NCBI GenBank assembly: GCA_033977485.1 | Contig: CM066991.1 | Coordinates: 56,398,850-56,462,849 of the forward strand | From: Hydrangea macrophylla | Taxonomy: Eukaryota; Streptophyta; Magnoliopsida; Cornales; Hydrangeaceae | Reading direction: 5' to 3' | Length of the DNA stretch: 64,000 bases | Part shown: positions 22,614 to 33,717 of the stretch, in pieces | Position numbering within the stretch: the stretch's first letter is position 1 | How the letters are laid out: every line of letters starts with the position of its first letter | Translations under genes and position numbers: made by a program | Notes under the pieces: model-generated | Seen by the model: the letters and a program-made list of their open reading frames with translations, nothing else | The model's database searches: none | What the model was told of the DNA's origin: nothing

Positions 22614-23514
22614 TAACGTGCTATATCCTACTTGATATTTAATAGGAGACATGTTTGTATGTATACATTAACAAAAAAAAAGGAACCTTAAAATATTACA
22701 AAATTAGAAAAAGTGACACACCACTTTTGCTTTCATATATATATATATATACATTAGATATCTACTCCAATTGTGATACATTTTAATGATTTTGGATGTA
22801 TCATACATCTTACTGGTTTTGTAACTTAATCCTAACATGCATTAACTTAAAAAAACTACTTAGTAACATTTTAGAACAAATTACTATATTTGACATCAAA
22901 TTGAAATGTCTATACAACCAATTAAAATACTAGGATGTATTATAGAAGATTCAATAAAAGTAAAAGTTTGGATCCTCAGCCGCGAGCTACCTGGGCAGTG
23001 CCTACGTGGCATTGATAGGATCACACGATGAGTTTTTTTTTTGTATTTTTAAAAATTGTAAAACAAAATCATCGTGTGATCCTGCTAGTGCTACCTAGGC
23101 ACTGCTAGGGTATTGCCCAGGCAGCACACTGCCGAGAATCCTTGGACCAAAAGTAATGTGTTTATGGCAGAGAGCAAACTATTGATTAGTGTGAACCAAT
23201 TTATGGTAGGGAGTAACTTCGCAATATTGCAATAGGTTAGGGTACATCTTTGATTGCTGAGTAAAAAGGTTTGCATAGGGGCAACCGTAAGTGGCCTACT
23301 TAGTTAGGCGTGACCATTTGATCCTCCTACCCATGGGGTTAGAGTTCTTCAACGAAATGTCCTCCATAAAAGATGTTGAAACTAAAGTTGGGAGTATAGA
23401 ACAATATTACTGGGAAGTAGAATTCGTAAAAATTTCTTTGGGTTGAGTCACGGGTCTTGCTCCCTTTAAGATGTTGCGTAGCTCTGCCCAAATTGTGTAA
23501 GCAGTTCGTTGATA
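22614..23514. other. Spacer between MULE and copia element
   Basis: AT-rich with a foldback structure at 22966-23145 and an AT microsatellite near 22735-22750. No gene is visible; 23280-23510 is of ordinary composition and unassigned. Confidence 0.5.
22966..23145. repeat. Foldback (miniature inverted-repeat) element
   Basis: About 85-base imperfect inverted repeats: outer arms TTTGGATCCTCAGC and, on the other strand, CCAAGGATTCTCGGC; inner arms GGATCACACGATGA repeated as its complement on the far side. A clear target duplication was not found. The superfamily is unknown. Confidence 0.65.
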
Positions 23515-24038
23515 TGTCACGCCGTCCCCAGGATAAAACAACCCAGAAGTCAACTCTGTCTTAATTTATTTTTGCACGAAAATAAATTGGAAAACTAAAT
23601 GCCTTTTTTGGATTGATTGCTCAGAAACAAGAAATAAAAATGATATAGTCACACTCAAAGAAGCATGTAACACTCAATAGAAATATGACTCACTGAATAA
23701 ATTTTTTTTCTCTACCAATGATGTAGATCAATGATTTTTCCTGGAAGTAGTAGAGTGACCTTTTGAGAGACTGTTTTTCGTTGGTTTTTTTGTGTCTTAG
23801 TTCTAAACAAGTGTAGCCTTATATGGGCATAGAAAATAAACGTTGGGCTTTTAGGCCCGTTGGAAATTCAATGCATATACGACTGTTGGTCATTAAACTT
23901 TACACATGCATTAGAAGAACGTGGGGAATTCATTGGAAAAAAAACTATTTTAGTTTAAATGATTTTTTTCAAAATAATGTTTCTCTTTTTTTTTTTTTCC
24001 AATACACTCTTATATGCATATTACATTAATATGTAACA
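23515..24038 (-). repeat. 3' LTR of the copia element
   Basis: On the minus strand it runs from TGTTACATATTAATG (24038) to GGCGTGACA (23515). The polypurine tract lies just outside. A TATA-like CATATAAGGC is seen on the minus strand near 23815-23825. No second LTR exists in the window. Confidence 0.75.
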
Positions 24039-24599
24039 ATCCCCCACTTGTATTTGGAAAAAAAAAATTTCTAAGTTTGTCGAGCAATCGATCATAAGAT
24101 TGTGCATAAGTAAAGGTGTTTTTCAACTTGAACCTTTATGTAGTGATAGTGCTTTTGATTATACTAGAGAAACCGTAGTTTTGAACTCTATCTCAGACAA
24201 CACCATACACATAACCCTACTAAGGTGAAGTTTAAAGGCAACACTTTTATGTCCATGTGCTTATATCCCAATATAGCGAATGCTCTAGATAATTTGCCCA
24301 AATTCCATATGAAGCGGTCCCACTTCCGCATTTGCATAGGTAAGTCTAACAAGGATACTCCTGTAGCTAGATATCCAACTCAATATAGAGTTTAGATCTC
24401 ATTAAGAGTTACACATAACTCATCCGTCTATCGCTTCAGGATATCATGCTTCTTAAGGGATGGGCTCGGAGAGTAAACCCTATATATATATATTATAGCA
24501 TGATTCAAATCATATCACTTCGTGACTTGTTATTACCCTTTGAACCTATTTCTTGGGATCTCCAGTCTATAGGTTGGGTTACTATCACAAGTGACTTAA

Positions 24600-25400
24600 C
24601 TCTCTATGGGCTTTAGTCCCATCCCTTTTAAGGTTTTACAAACCTTTTCTCGAGCTAACCCTTTTGTCAAAGGATCAGCTATATCATCCTCGAACCATAT
24701 ATGATCCACTCTTATAGCCCTGGTAGAGAGCAATTCTCTAACCGTGCTGTGCTTACGATGTATTTGTCGCCTCTTACCGTTATAAAATCAGTTCTCTACT
24801 TTTACAATAGCCGCGGTACTATCGCAGTGGATCAAAGCAGCTAGTATCGATCTCTCCTATAAAGGGGTATCTGACAGAAGGCTTCTCAGTGCCTCCTCAC
24901 TAGCAGTAGCTAGCGCTATCATCCCTGATTCCATAGTGGACTGAGCTAAATAGTCTATTTCTTAGACTTCCATGAAACTGCGCCCCCAGCAATACTAAAA
25001 ACGTATCCACTACTGCCTTGGAACATCTAAAAGGGTATTCCAATCAGCATCGTTATATCCTTCAAGGACAGTGGGAAACCTCTCATAGTGCAATCCATAG
25101 TTCATGGTCTTTTTTAGATAATGCATGATTCTTTCAATAGCATGTCAATGCTCAATACCAAGTTTGCTAGTAAACCTACATAATACGCCCATAGCATAAG
25201 CTATGTCAGGTCTAGTGCAATCAGTAGCATATCGAAGGCTACAAATGATGCTCGCATACTCAGTCTGTCTAACACTATCACCAGTTTGAACAACTTTACA
25301 CTAGGATCATATAGAGTACAAGCAGGTTTATAATCAAAGTAATTACATTTCTTAAGGATCTTCTCAGTATAGTGAGACTGATCCAAAGAAAGTCCCTTTT
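24600..25400 (-). pseudogene. pol: Copia RNase H and RT C-terminus
   Basis: The stretch 25201-25386 (MDQSHYTEKILKKCNYF) is the end of RT; further left, conserved copia RNase H segments can be followed to about 24600 (EGYNDADWN near 25050, and the DHIWFEDDIADPLTKG tail near 24660-24720), interrupted by several stops. RNase H would degrade RNA in the RNA-DNA hybrid. The remaining 24051-24600 is 3' non-coding. Confidence 0.75.
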
Positions 25401-26060
25401 CAGATCTAGTTATTTTATTCCAAGGATTACACTGGCTTTACCCAAATCTTTCATGTCAAAGTTTGCACGTAAAAAAGTTTTAACATCATTTACAACATAA
25501 ATGTTTGAGCCAAAAATAAGCAAATCATCTACATACAGGCATGTGATAGTGCAAAGTTTATTATCAACTTTATAATAAACACATTTGTCACTTTCATTAA
25601 TCCTAAACCCGTTAGAAATGGCTAAGTCATCAAATTTTCGTGCCATTTGTTTAGGAGCTTGCTTAAGTCCATAAAGAGACTTTTATTATTTGCACACTTT
25701 ATTCTCTTGACCCGGGACTATAAACCCTTTGAGTTGATCCATGTAAATTTCTTCATCTAAATCACCATTCAAGAAAGCAGTTTTAACGTCCATTTGGTGT
25801 ACTACTAAATTATGCACAGAGGCTAAAACAACTAGTACTCTAATGGAAGTTATTCTCGTGATAGGCGAATAAGTATAAAAGAAATCTATATTCTCTCATT
25901 GCCTATAACCCTTGCCCACAAGACGTGCTTTATATTTATCAATAGAACCGTCGGGTTTCAATTCTTTTTCAAAATCCACTTATACCCAATTGGTTTACTA
26001 CCAGGTGGTAAGTCAACTATGTGCCAAGTACCATTAGACTCTAGAGAGTCCATTTCATCG
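25401..26060 (-). pseudogene. pol: Copia reverse transcriptase
   Basis: The catalytic loop CLYVDDLLIFG is intact within 25410-25646. The N-terminal fingers can be followed to about 26060 (NGDLDEEIYMDQLKGF near 25730-25780) with stops near 25680. RT copies element RNA into cDNA; the frame is broken here. Confidence 0.85.
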
Positions 26061-26068
26061 TTTATGGC

Positions 26069-27251
26069 TTATTGCCATAGGTCGGCATCTATAGACGATA
26101 AAGCCTCTTGGAGGGTGTTAGGATCCTCCTCAACATTATAAGTATAAAAATTAGGCCCATAGTCCTTAGCTATTCGGGCCCTTTTACTGTTTCTAGGCTC
26201 TATTTTATACTCATTAGATTCTGCTAGTTTAGGCACATTACTCGACGTCGAGCACCCACTTTTTCTCGACTTAAATGGAAATTTAATTTCAAAAAAATCA
26301 ACATCATTCGATTCTATAATCATATGATTTTTCAAATCATAAAATCTATAGGCTTTACTATTAACAACATATCCAATAAAGACACACTCATATGCTCTAC
26401 TAGCTAATTTAGACCTTTTAGGGTCTGGAATACGCACATAAGCTAAACACCCCCAAGTACGAAAATAAGACACATTTGATTTCTTACTCTTCCAAAGTTC
26501 ATAAGGGGAAATTTTAGTTTTAGAGTTAGGAACTCTGTTTAGAACATAACAAATAGTTAAGAGAATTTCCCCCCACCAGTGTGACGATGCACCCGAACTA
26601 AGTAAAACGGCTACTATAAGTTCAGTGTAAGTCCTATTTTTCCTTTCAGCTTTTCCATTCATTTCAGGGGAATAGGGAGCTGTTTTTTTGTGAATAATAC
26701 CGTGAGATGCATACAAGGCTATAAACTCATTAATGTCATATTCACTGCTCTGTCACTACAGAACCTCTTAATCTTCTGATTAAATTAATTTCAACTTCAG
26801 TTAAGAAAACTTTGAAAAATCCAATTGCTTCACTTTTATTTTTCATAAGATAAATAAAAGAATAATTTGAACAATCATCAATAAAAGTAATAAAATATCT
26901 TTCACCATTTCTGGTTAAAGTACCCTCAAATTCACAAATATCAGAATGAATTAAGTCTAGAGGTTCTGATTCCCTAATGATAGATTTATGTGGAGTTTTA
27001 GTAATTTTTGCTTGACTACAATATTCACATTTGTCGAAATCACTCACAGATAATTCAGGAATAAAACCTAAACTACTCATATTTTTAATCAAGCATTTGT
27101 TCATATGACAGAAATGATCATGCCAAACATTAAAAGAAGAAAGCATATAAGGAGAAGTAGAAATTTTATTCATATCAATATCAAGCTTAAACATTCCATC
27201 AGTAGCATAGCCCTTGCCTACAAAAATACCATTTTTAGTAAGGGTAAACAA
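26069..27251 (-). pseudogene. pol: Copia integrase
   Basis: Two open segments. 26742-27251 holds the HHCC zinc-binding region (WHDHFCHMNKC ... CEYCSQAK) and the first catalytic Asp region (LIHSDICEF, FITFIDDCSNYSF). 26069-26716 holds the catalytic Glu region (YSPEMNGKAERKNRT) and the C-terminal part. The join near 26720-26745 is frameshifted and destroys the second catalytic Asp region. Confidence 0.85.
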
Positions 27252-27266
27252 ATCTGCCCCTATAGT

Positions 27267-27626
27267 TTAGGTAAAGCCAGCCTTATTGAGGAGATAGGCA
27301 GAAACCAAATTCTTTCTCATATCTGGAGTGTGCAGCACATCCTTAAGGACGACAGTTTTTCCAGAGGTAAACTTCAGCTCTACCTCACCAGTTCCAACAA
27401 CAACTGTGGAGTAGGAGTCACCCAACAACACTTTCTTATCCTCAATCTCAGAATAAGTCTTAAACACAGAACGATCATAGTAGACATGGCGAGAAGCACA
27501 AGTGTCTACCCACCACCCCTCGGATCCACCAATCATATTGATCTCAGAGATCATAGCAATTAATTGCTCTTCGGCTAGGTTGGCCTGAGGAGCAGGACGA
27601 CGCCTATTCCGGTAGTTGCGGGACAT
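27267..27626 (-). pseudogene. pol: Copia protease
   Basis: The protease begins at about WWVDTCASRHVYYD. The usual Asp-Thr/Ser-Gly-Ala active site reads Asp-Thr-Cys-Ala, which should abolish activity. The frame is open from the end of the zinc knuckle to a TAA just before the integrase region. Confidence 0.8.
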
Positions 27627-28344
27627 ATGACCAGGTTTTCCATAGTCAAAGCAAACAAACTGACCGGAACTGTCATATCTTAAGGGGGCAATTTCTTATT
27701 TTGATTTTGCTGTAGAATCTGATTTTGATTATGAACATTGTTGTTGCGATTCTGAGCTCGGTTGTTGTTCCGGTTTTGAAATTTCATATTTTTGTGATTT
27801 GGTTTCAAAACGATAGAAGTTTTATTTTTGTTAAAATTTGGAGTGTTCTTTTTGTTGTTAACCACTAGAACTTCCTCTTTCAAATCATTTTTCCTAACTT
27901 CCTCAATTCGAAGGCGAGTAATTAAACTTTCTAAAGAAAATTCATTAGTCTTGTGATGAAGTATTTTTAAAATCCTTCCAACTAGGGGGCAACTTGTCAA
28001 TAATAACAGCCACTTGAAACTGATCATCCAATTTCATACCCTTGGAGACAATATCATGAGCAATTTGTTGAAGTTCATGGGATTGTGCTTCAACGAATTT
28101 GTCATCCGTAATTTAGAATTTTAAATAGCGACTAATAGAAAATTTCTTGGCCCCGGTTTCCTCCGTGCCATATTTCTTTTGTCGGGCATCCAAAAGATCT
28201 TTGGCAGTTTTATTACTAAAGTAGTAATCATTGAGAGCATCAGACAACCCATTTAAAATAGAATTTTTACAAAGAAAGTCATTCTCAACCCAAGTTTCAG
28301 TAGCTCAAATTTGAGCCAAAGTGGGGTTATCGGAATGAACAGGT
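27627..28344 (-). pseudogene. gag: Copia gag, 5'-truncated
   Basis: Reading leftwards from 28344: the UBN2-type capsid region (LDARQKKYGTEETGAKKF, then AQSHELQQIAHDI), an Asn-rich linker (27680-27800) and a zinc knuckle CFDYGKPGHMSRNY at about 27625-27665 in which two of the three Cys are Tyr. Two in-frame stops near 28110 and 28305. The N-terminus is lost at the junction with the chromovirus LTR fragment. Confidence 0.8.
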
Positions 28345-28393
28345 TTTCCTTTATGGACTTGTAGGCCGTGACAAGTGAGAGTAACCAATTGCC
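28345..28393 (-). repeat. 49-base chromovirus LTR fragment
   Basis: It matches, on the minus strand, the segment at about 33625-33675 of the solo LTR (CCAATTG to the CCATAAAGGAAA region). It is trapped between the truncated copia gag and the end of the next LTR. Element C may therefore have inserted into an older LTR of its own superfamily. Confidence 0.7.
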
Positions 28394-29084
28394 TGTCACG
28401 CCCCAAAGCAGCAAAAAATAGAGAAAAAAATTTCCTTTTTAGGTCCATAGGGAATGACAAGTGAAAGTCACTAAAAATCCACACCACATAGTGCTAGTCC
28501 ACAAGATAAATAGGAATAGTAAACAACTAAAATATAAAAACAATATCACTATTACAAACATCAGAGTGTGGTCCTCAGGATCACAATAGGTTTGGAGACA
28601 ATATATGCCCAAGTACCTGTTAACTAACAAAGTTCAACAGTAATATAAAGCTAAAACATAAACTAGATAAACTATCTTCAGATCTTCAGCTAGTGTAAGG
28701 GTGGTCGTCAGCATATTACTCCTCTCCAGTATAACCAGCATCAGTGGGGCCACCCTCTGTATAATCCAACTCTGTGTAGTAACCATCACTGTAGGTTCCA
28801 TCATTTGCATTATTAGGGACATGGTAGTCTGGACGAGGAATGTCTAGGCAATAAAGGTCGGCAGCTTACTGAAAGCTGAGTGAGAACTAACTAACATAGT
28901 CTCATAGAAATAACGTAATTACCAGTCATGCATGATATATAGCATTGATAAATAATATCTTTCCTCTTTTATTCAAACACGTTATTAGTCAATTCTCATC
29001 ATCTTTCAAACTCTAAGACTAACTGTACCAATCCCAACTGACTACACCGAATTTATTATATCATCATGACATACTAGTGCTCCT

Positions 29085-29241
29085 GTTCACCGCTTTTAAG
29101 AACTCTAACTATTCACCGCTTTTAAGAACTCTTATGAGCACCATACATCGTTCTCATATAACGACTAGTCTATGGATGCATCAATACTCTTGTTCACCGC
29201 TTTTAAGAACTCTTATTGTTCACTGCTTTTAAGAACGCTTG
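29085..29241. repeat. Repeats of TTCACCGCTTTTAAGAACTC
   Basis: Four copies in two pairs. The other LTR of this family has three copies at 42389-42513, so the copy number is unstable. Confidence 0.8.
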
Positions 29242-29626
29242 CGAGTATCATCTGTTCATAATCCATATGCATCAGTACTTCTTGCTAGCACAATACATAA
29301 TGCTCACATCTCACACAGATGTGTTCACGATCAACTCATGATACTGACATACTTATACTAATGGTCACCAATACCCGACTAGCTAACATACCAGAATTAT
29401 CTAATGTTACTCATCATATAACATAACCTTATCATGTCAGCGCGTCTTATCGTTACTAACGTTCCGAATTTGACTACGTTACTCACCATAATTATCTCAA
29501 TCTCATTATTGTATCCCATTACCTCCGTGATCCATAATATTGCATAATAGGAACATAGAACATCAATTAAACAACTAAGCATTATAAATATAAACTAAAA
29601 GGAAACATCCTTGTTCTACTAGGGTT

Positions 29627-29787
29627 CGATCGATTGAAGTTGTCTCAATTGCTTGAAGAAAGTGAAGTTCGATCGCTCAGATACTCTCGATCGATTGAAG
29701 TCATGGCAGTCTCGATCAATTGAAGTCATTTTGATCGATTGAGAATCAGGGTTGCTTGATCGATTGAACTCAGTTCGATTGCTCGAA
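29627..29787. repeat. Array of TCGATCGATTGAA-like palindromes
   Basis: Eight units (for example GATCGATTGAAG, TTCGATCGCTCAG, CTCGATCAATTGAAG, TTGATCGATTGAAC) spaced about 20 bases. It is the downstream-of-TATA array of the C 3' LTR, equivalent to 42903-43062. Confidence 0.85.
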
Positions 29788-30144
29788 CTTCACCTTCTAC
29801 AGATTCTGGACGTGAACTTCCAAAATATGTTAAGGGGTGTTTGGATCCTTTTTAAACATACAGAATACGTAAAACATCATAACTAAGCTACTGAGTGAAT
29901 TTGGAACTCACTGAACATTGCTAAGGGCGCGTTTAGAAACTTTGAAAGCTTCAAAGCTTCTCCAACAGTTTCCCCCTTCCTCTCTCAGCTCCTCTCTTCG
30001 TCTCTGTCTCTTCTTCTCTTTCTCTTCTTCTTCTCCTTCCTCTTCTTCCCCTAGTTATCTTTTTCTTTAACTGAATATATATAATTTATATAAATGTGTG
30101 TATATATATATATGTAAACACAATCTTAACTCTCTCAACTCTCT

Positions 30145-31180
30145 TGCTTGTTCTTGTAGCATCTCTGGTCCAAGAAGTTGAGTATCTCCAACTTCGGCCC
30201 AACATAGCAGTGATCGGCAAGGTCTTCCGTACAAAGCTTCAAATGGCACCATTCCTATACTCGAATGATAGCTGTTGTTGTAGGCAAACTCGATCAAAGG
30301 TAAATATGTCTCCCAAGAATTCTCAAAATCAATAACATAAGCACGTAGCATATCTTCCATCACTTGATTGACCCGTTCAGTCTGTCCATCAGTCTGCAGA
30401 TGAAAAGCTGAACTCAAGTTTAGTGTAGTTCCCATTACTGTCTAAAGACTCTTCCAAAACTCTATAGTAAAGCATGAATTTCGATCTGACATGATAGACA
30501 CAGGTACACCGTGTAACCGTACTACATGCTATAGATACATCCGGCTTAAACGTTCTACTGGATATATCATACTATAGGCGATGAAATATGCCGTCTTTGT
30601 AAGTCGATCCACGATTACCCAAATAGTGTCGTGGTTCTGCTGTGACTTCTGCAATCCTACCACGAAATCCATAGTTACATGTTCCCATTGCCATTGGGGA
30701 ATCGGTAATGGCTGTAGAAGTCCCAATGGTTTCTGATGTTCTGCATTTACTTGTTTACATGTAAGACATTGGGCTACATACTCAGCTAGTTCTCACTTTA
30801 TTCCTTCCCATCAGAAATTCCTCTTCAGATCCTTGTACATCTTCGTACCTCTTGGATGAATAGTCATTCGTGACTTATGAGCTTCATCCAATATTTCTTT
30901 CAAGAGGTTTCCTTCGTCAGATACACAGAGTCTACCTTTACATCATAAGGCTCCGTCTGTACTAATACTCCAGACTTTCGGTTCCTTGGCTGACATCTTT
31001 GTGAACCATAGCTTCAAATCTTCCATTGTTTCTTGCGCTTCTACGATACGACTGATCAAAGTTGGCTGTACCATAAGACATCCAAAATATTGTCTTTCCA
31101 TTGGTTCCACTAGCTGAAGCTCAAATTCAGCTAAAACTTCCAATGCTTTCCATTCTCGAATTAATAATGCAGCGATCACT
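30145..31180 (-). pseudogene. pol: Integrase of element C, 3' end deleted
   Basis: Open segments 30529-30726 (WEHVTMDFVVGLQKS, first catalytic Asp) and 30067-30435 (SAFHLQTDGQTERVNQ, catalytic Glu; FAYNNSYHSS; LYGRPCRS). At about 30144 the frame passes from integrase into LTR sequence and ends in LTR-derived residues (LHIYIYTHLYKLYIFS). The integrase C-terminus and chromodomain present in D (43796-44266) are deleted. Confidence 0.82.
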
Positions 31181-31372
31181 AATCTAGGTTGGCGGCGCAA
31201 AGCACTTGTTACGACATTTGCTTTACCTGGATAGTATTGCAATGAAAAGTCATAATCCTTGAGTAACTCCATCCATCTTCATTGTTCAACTCCTTCTGAG
31301 AGAACAAATACCTCAAGCTCTTATGATCAAAATATAGATCAAACTTCTCTACATAGAGATAGTGTCTCCAAA
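31181..31372 (-). pseudogene. pol: RNase H C-terminus of element C
   Basis: The sequence at 31181-31372 encodes the end of RNase H and the linker to integrase (MELLKDYDFSLQYYPGKANV). It is separated from the rest of RNase H (33718-33934) by the inserted plus-strand LTR. Confidence 0.8.
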
Positions 31373-32370
31373 TCTTTTGTAACACCCTGTATTTTTTCTT
31401 TCACATTAATAAATGAGCATTCTTTTTTATTTCTATTTATAATATTTATTTGGGGTCAAACCGTAATTTCTATAAATATAGAAAAAACTTTCTTTGGTTT
31501 GAAAACAATATCTACATTTCTATATAAGTCGGAATTTATTTCCTATGCCAATATAATTTTCTGTAATTTTATTTTCAACTGTAAGATATCAGTTATTATT
31601 TTAATTTGTCTTTATCGCATTTTGTGTGTGGGAACTTGTGAGCTCACCACATGGGATCACCTCCCACTTACTTGGAGGCTACCCAACATAGCAATATATA
31701 TATATATATATATTTTTTGTACCTCTCCCTAATTCCCTCTCAATTCTCTCTATTCTTTGGATCTCTCAAGACATTACACACACACAAAAACCATTTTATA
31801 TGACATATACATACACACAGATACCTATATATACATAGTTATATATATCAAGATCAAGATAAAGAACAGGAAGCAAAATCTAGACAATAGAATTTTGGTG
31901 GAATTATCGACACGCTTAATTCTCAGTCTAATCCCACAATGAGTAATTCAAACTCATTCCCAACGTGTATATATGTATATTTTTGTATATATAGAGTTGT
32001 ATATACATATATATGTAATTTCCATGGAAGCTTTGAAAATGGAGTTTTATAAAAGTCAACCAAAATCGATTCCGTGAATTAGAAATGAAAGATCTTAGTC
32101 CCAATAAGCTACGGTTCGAATCCTACAGAGTAATTCATCCATATCATGACGTATTATGAATTTAAAGTTTTGTCACTCTTACTTAATCGCTAAAATTGAG
32201 AGATACAATCCGTATCAGTTTAATTTGACTACGTATTCTTAATCTACGTGGAAAGCTAAAGAAATCCATATATTACATGTCTTGATTGGAATAGAATCTG
32301 AAAATGGGTCAAAATTCAATTTTGAAATTGAAATAGGGGAAAAACGAAGAAGATGAAGCTTCTTCTTCAA

Positions 32371-32479
32371 CTCGCGCGCGTGACCTGCTTGTGTGAAATG
32401 TGCCTTTTTGGGCAGAAAAGGTTTTTTTTATCGGTTTTACAAAAATGGCCTAATTGCTCGTGCGGCCCGTTCGCGTAAT
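32371..32479. repeat. GC-rich CGCGCG palindromic motifs in the solo LTR
   Basis: CTCGCGCGCGTGAC, TGCTTGTGTGA, TGCTCGTGCGG and CGTTCGCGTAA occur about 1.0 kb into the LTR. The equivalent in D (46601-46706) reads CTCGTGCACGTGAC, GCTTGCGCGAG and TCGCTTGCGCGAC. Position is comparable to the downstream palindrome arrays of other LTRs, but the motif differs. Confidence 0.5.
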
Positions 32480-32747
32480 GGGGGTATTTTGGTCAGTTTG
32501 TTTATTTTTGTATAAGGAACTGTTTCGTAGATACACTGTCTTAAAGGCTAATGTTAAGAATTGGATTAGTAACAACGATTAAGACTGAGATTCATGTACG
32601 TACGATTATTCGACTTCATAGTTATTGATTAATTTTACCATTCATGACATCGACATGCATGGTAGGGTCGAGGTGGAGTTGACAAACATGTTTTGCGAGG
32701 AAGTGTAAAAAGAGTATGAGAGATTGTGTTGGTATTGGTTGCCTTCA

Positions 32748-33070
32748 TGGACATTCTCTAGTACACGAGTTCTGGATACTGAGCGAGATTAGCTCTGGTA
32801 TGCCATGGTGGTACTATAGTGTGATGCCATGGATGAGGGCAGCGGATGTCGTGATGATGTGGTTTTAGGGTACCTTTTGAATATGACGGTGGCAAATTGG
32901 ACACACCCTGGCACCAATGGTAGTGTTATAGTGTGTTATGCCTCCACAGACACTCCATGATACTCGAGTTCCGGATACTGAGCGAGATTATCTCTGGTAT
33001 GCCGTGGTGGTATCATAGTGTGATGTCGTGGGACAAGGATGACTATCCTTGGTACTCGTTGTACTATAGT
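32748..33070. repeat. ~198-base imperfect tandem repeat in the solo LTR
   Basis: Two copies (from about 32748 and 32947) contain GGATACTGAGCGAGATTA, CTCTGGTATGCC and TATAGTGTGATG-like segments; a partial third follows. D has the same at about 46995-47345. Confidence 0.75.
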
Positions 33071-33717
33071 GTGGCTGCCCAAGTATTTTCAAGGTACTAG
33101 AATGAGGAAGTATCAGATGATGTGATTTTATGTTTTGTCGAGAGAAAAGAGCCAGTAAGATGAGATATTACATTGTTCATGCATCGTCTCATATGTGTTT
33201 GCTTATTGTCTTTCCGTGTTTATATTAGTTAAAGTTAACACCTTGATTTATTGCTTTAAAGTTTAAATAGTGATTTCTGATATATGCTTATATATACATA
33301 CATTGCGAGTATATGTTTATTTTACTCACCAGCTTGCATGAGCTGATGGCGTTATTACGTCGTGGACTCAATGTCCAGATTTTCCAGGCCAGGAGCAGTC
33401 AGAGTATTTTGACTATGCTAGTTAGAGTCAGGAGACTTTCCAGGAGGACTAAATCTTATTTCATATGTCTTTTATTTTAGAGATGTAATAGACTTTATGA
33501 TAGATTTGAATAAGGCGGTTTGTCCCTAAGATATCAACTGATGTAATAGTTTAGTAAGTTTAACTTTGGAGCTTATGTTTATTTAGTGTCCTTCTTTAGA
33601 AGTGCTATTTTAAGTTATTTGTTGCAGGGACAATTGGTCACTCTCACTTGTCACGACCTATGAGTCCATAAAGGAAATTAAATGCTTTCCTAAATTATGC
33701 TACGTCAGGGCGTGACA

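Larger units (their letters stand above)
23515..28344 (-). mobile_element. Ty1/copia retrotransposon (minus strand), 5' end missing
   Basis: In minus-strand order: gag (from 28344), protease, integrase, RT, RNase H, a 3' non-coding tail, polypurine tract CAAGTGGGGGAT (24039-24050) and a 524-base 3' LTR (23515-24038). Integrase before RT identifies Ty1/copia. The 5' LTR, primer-binding site and the first part of gag are missing; at 28345 the sequence passes directly into a chromovirus LTR fragment. All genes are broken, but the protein remains are well recognisable. Lineage within copia not resolved. Confidence 0.88.
28394..30144 (-). repeat. 3' LTR of element C, start deleted
   Basis: Ends on the minus strand with GGGGCGTGACA at 28394. 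It matches 41697-43437 with about 92 percent identity by eye. The first ~360 bases of the LTR are missing: at about 30144 the sequence jumps into the integrase gene. Confidence 0.85.
31378..33717 (+). mobile_element. Solo LTR inserted in the RNase H of element C
   Basis: 2340 bases, TGTAACACCC...GGGCGTGACA, in the opposite orientation to C. A perfect 5-bp target duplication TCTTT flanks it at 31373-31377 and 33718-33722. No internal region is present, so the element was reduced to a solo LTR by LTR-LTR recombination. The ends place it with the Tekay-like LTRs. The same insertion occurs in D at 45584. Confidence 0.93.

Noticed and set aside
31259..31732. 157-codon plus ORF spanning the solo LTR boundary
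   Set aside because: It crosses from antisense RNase H into LTR sequence; a chance frame.
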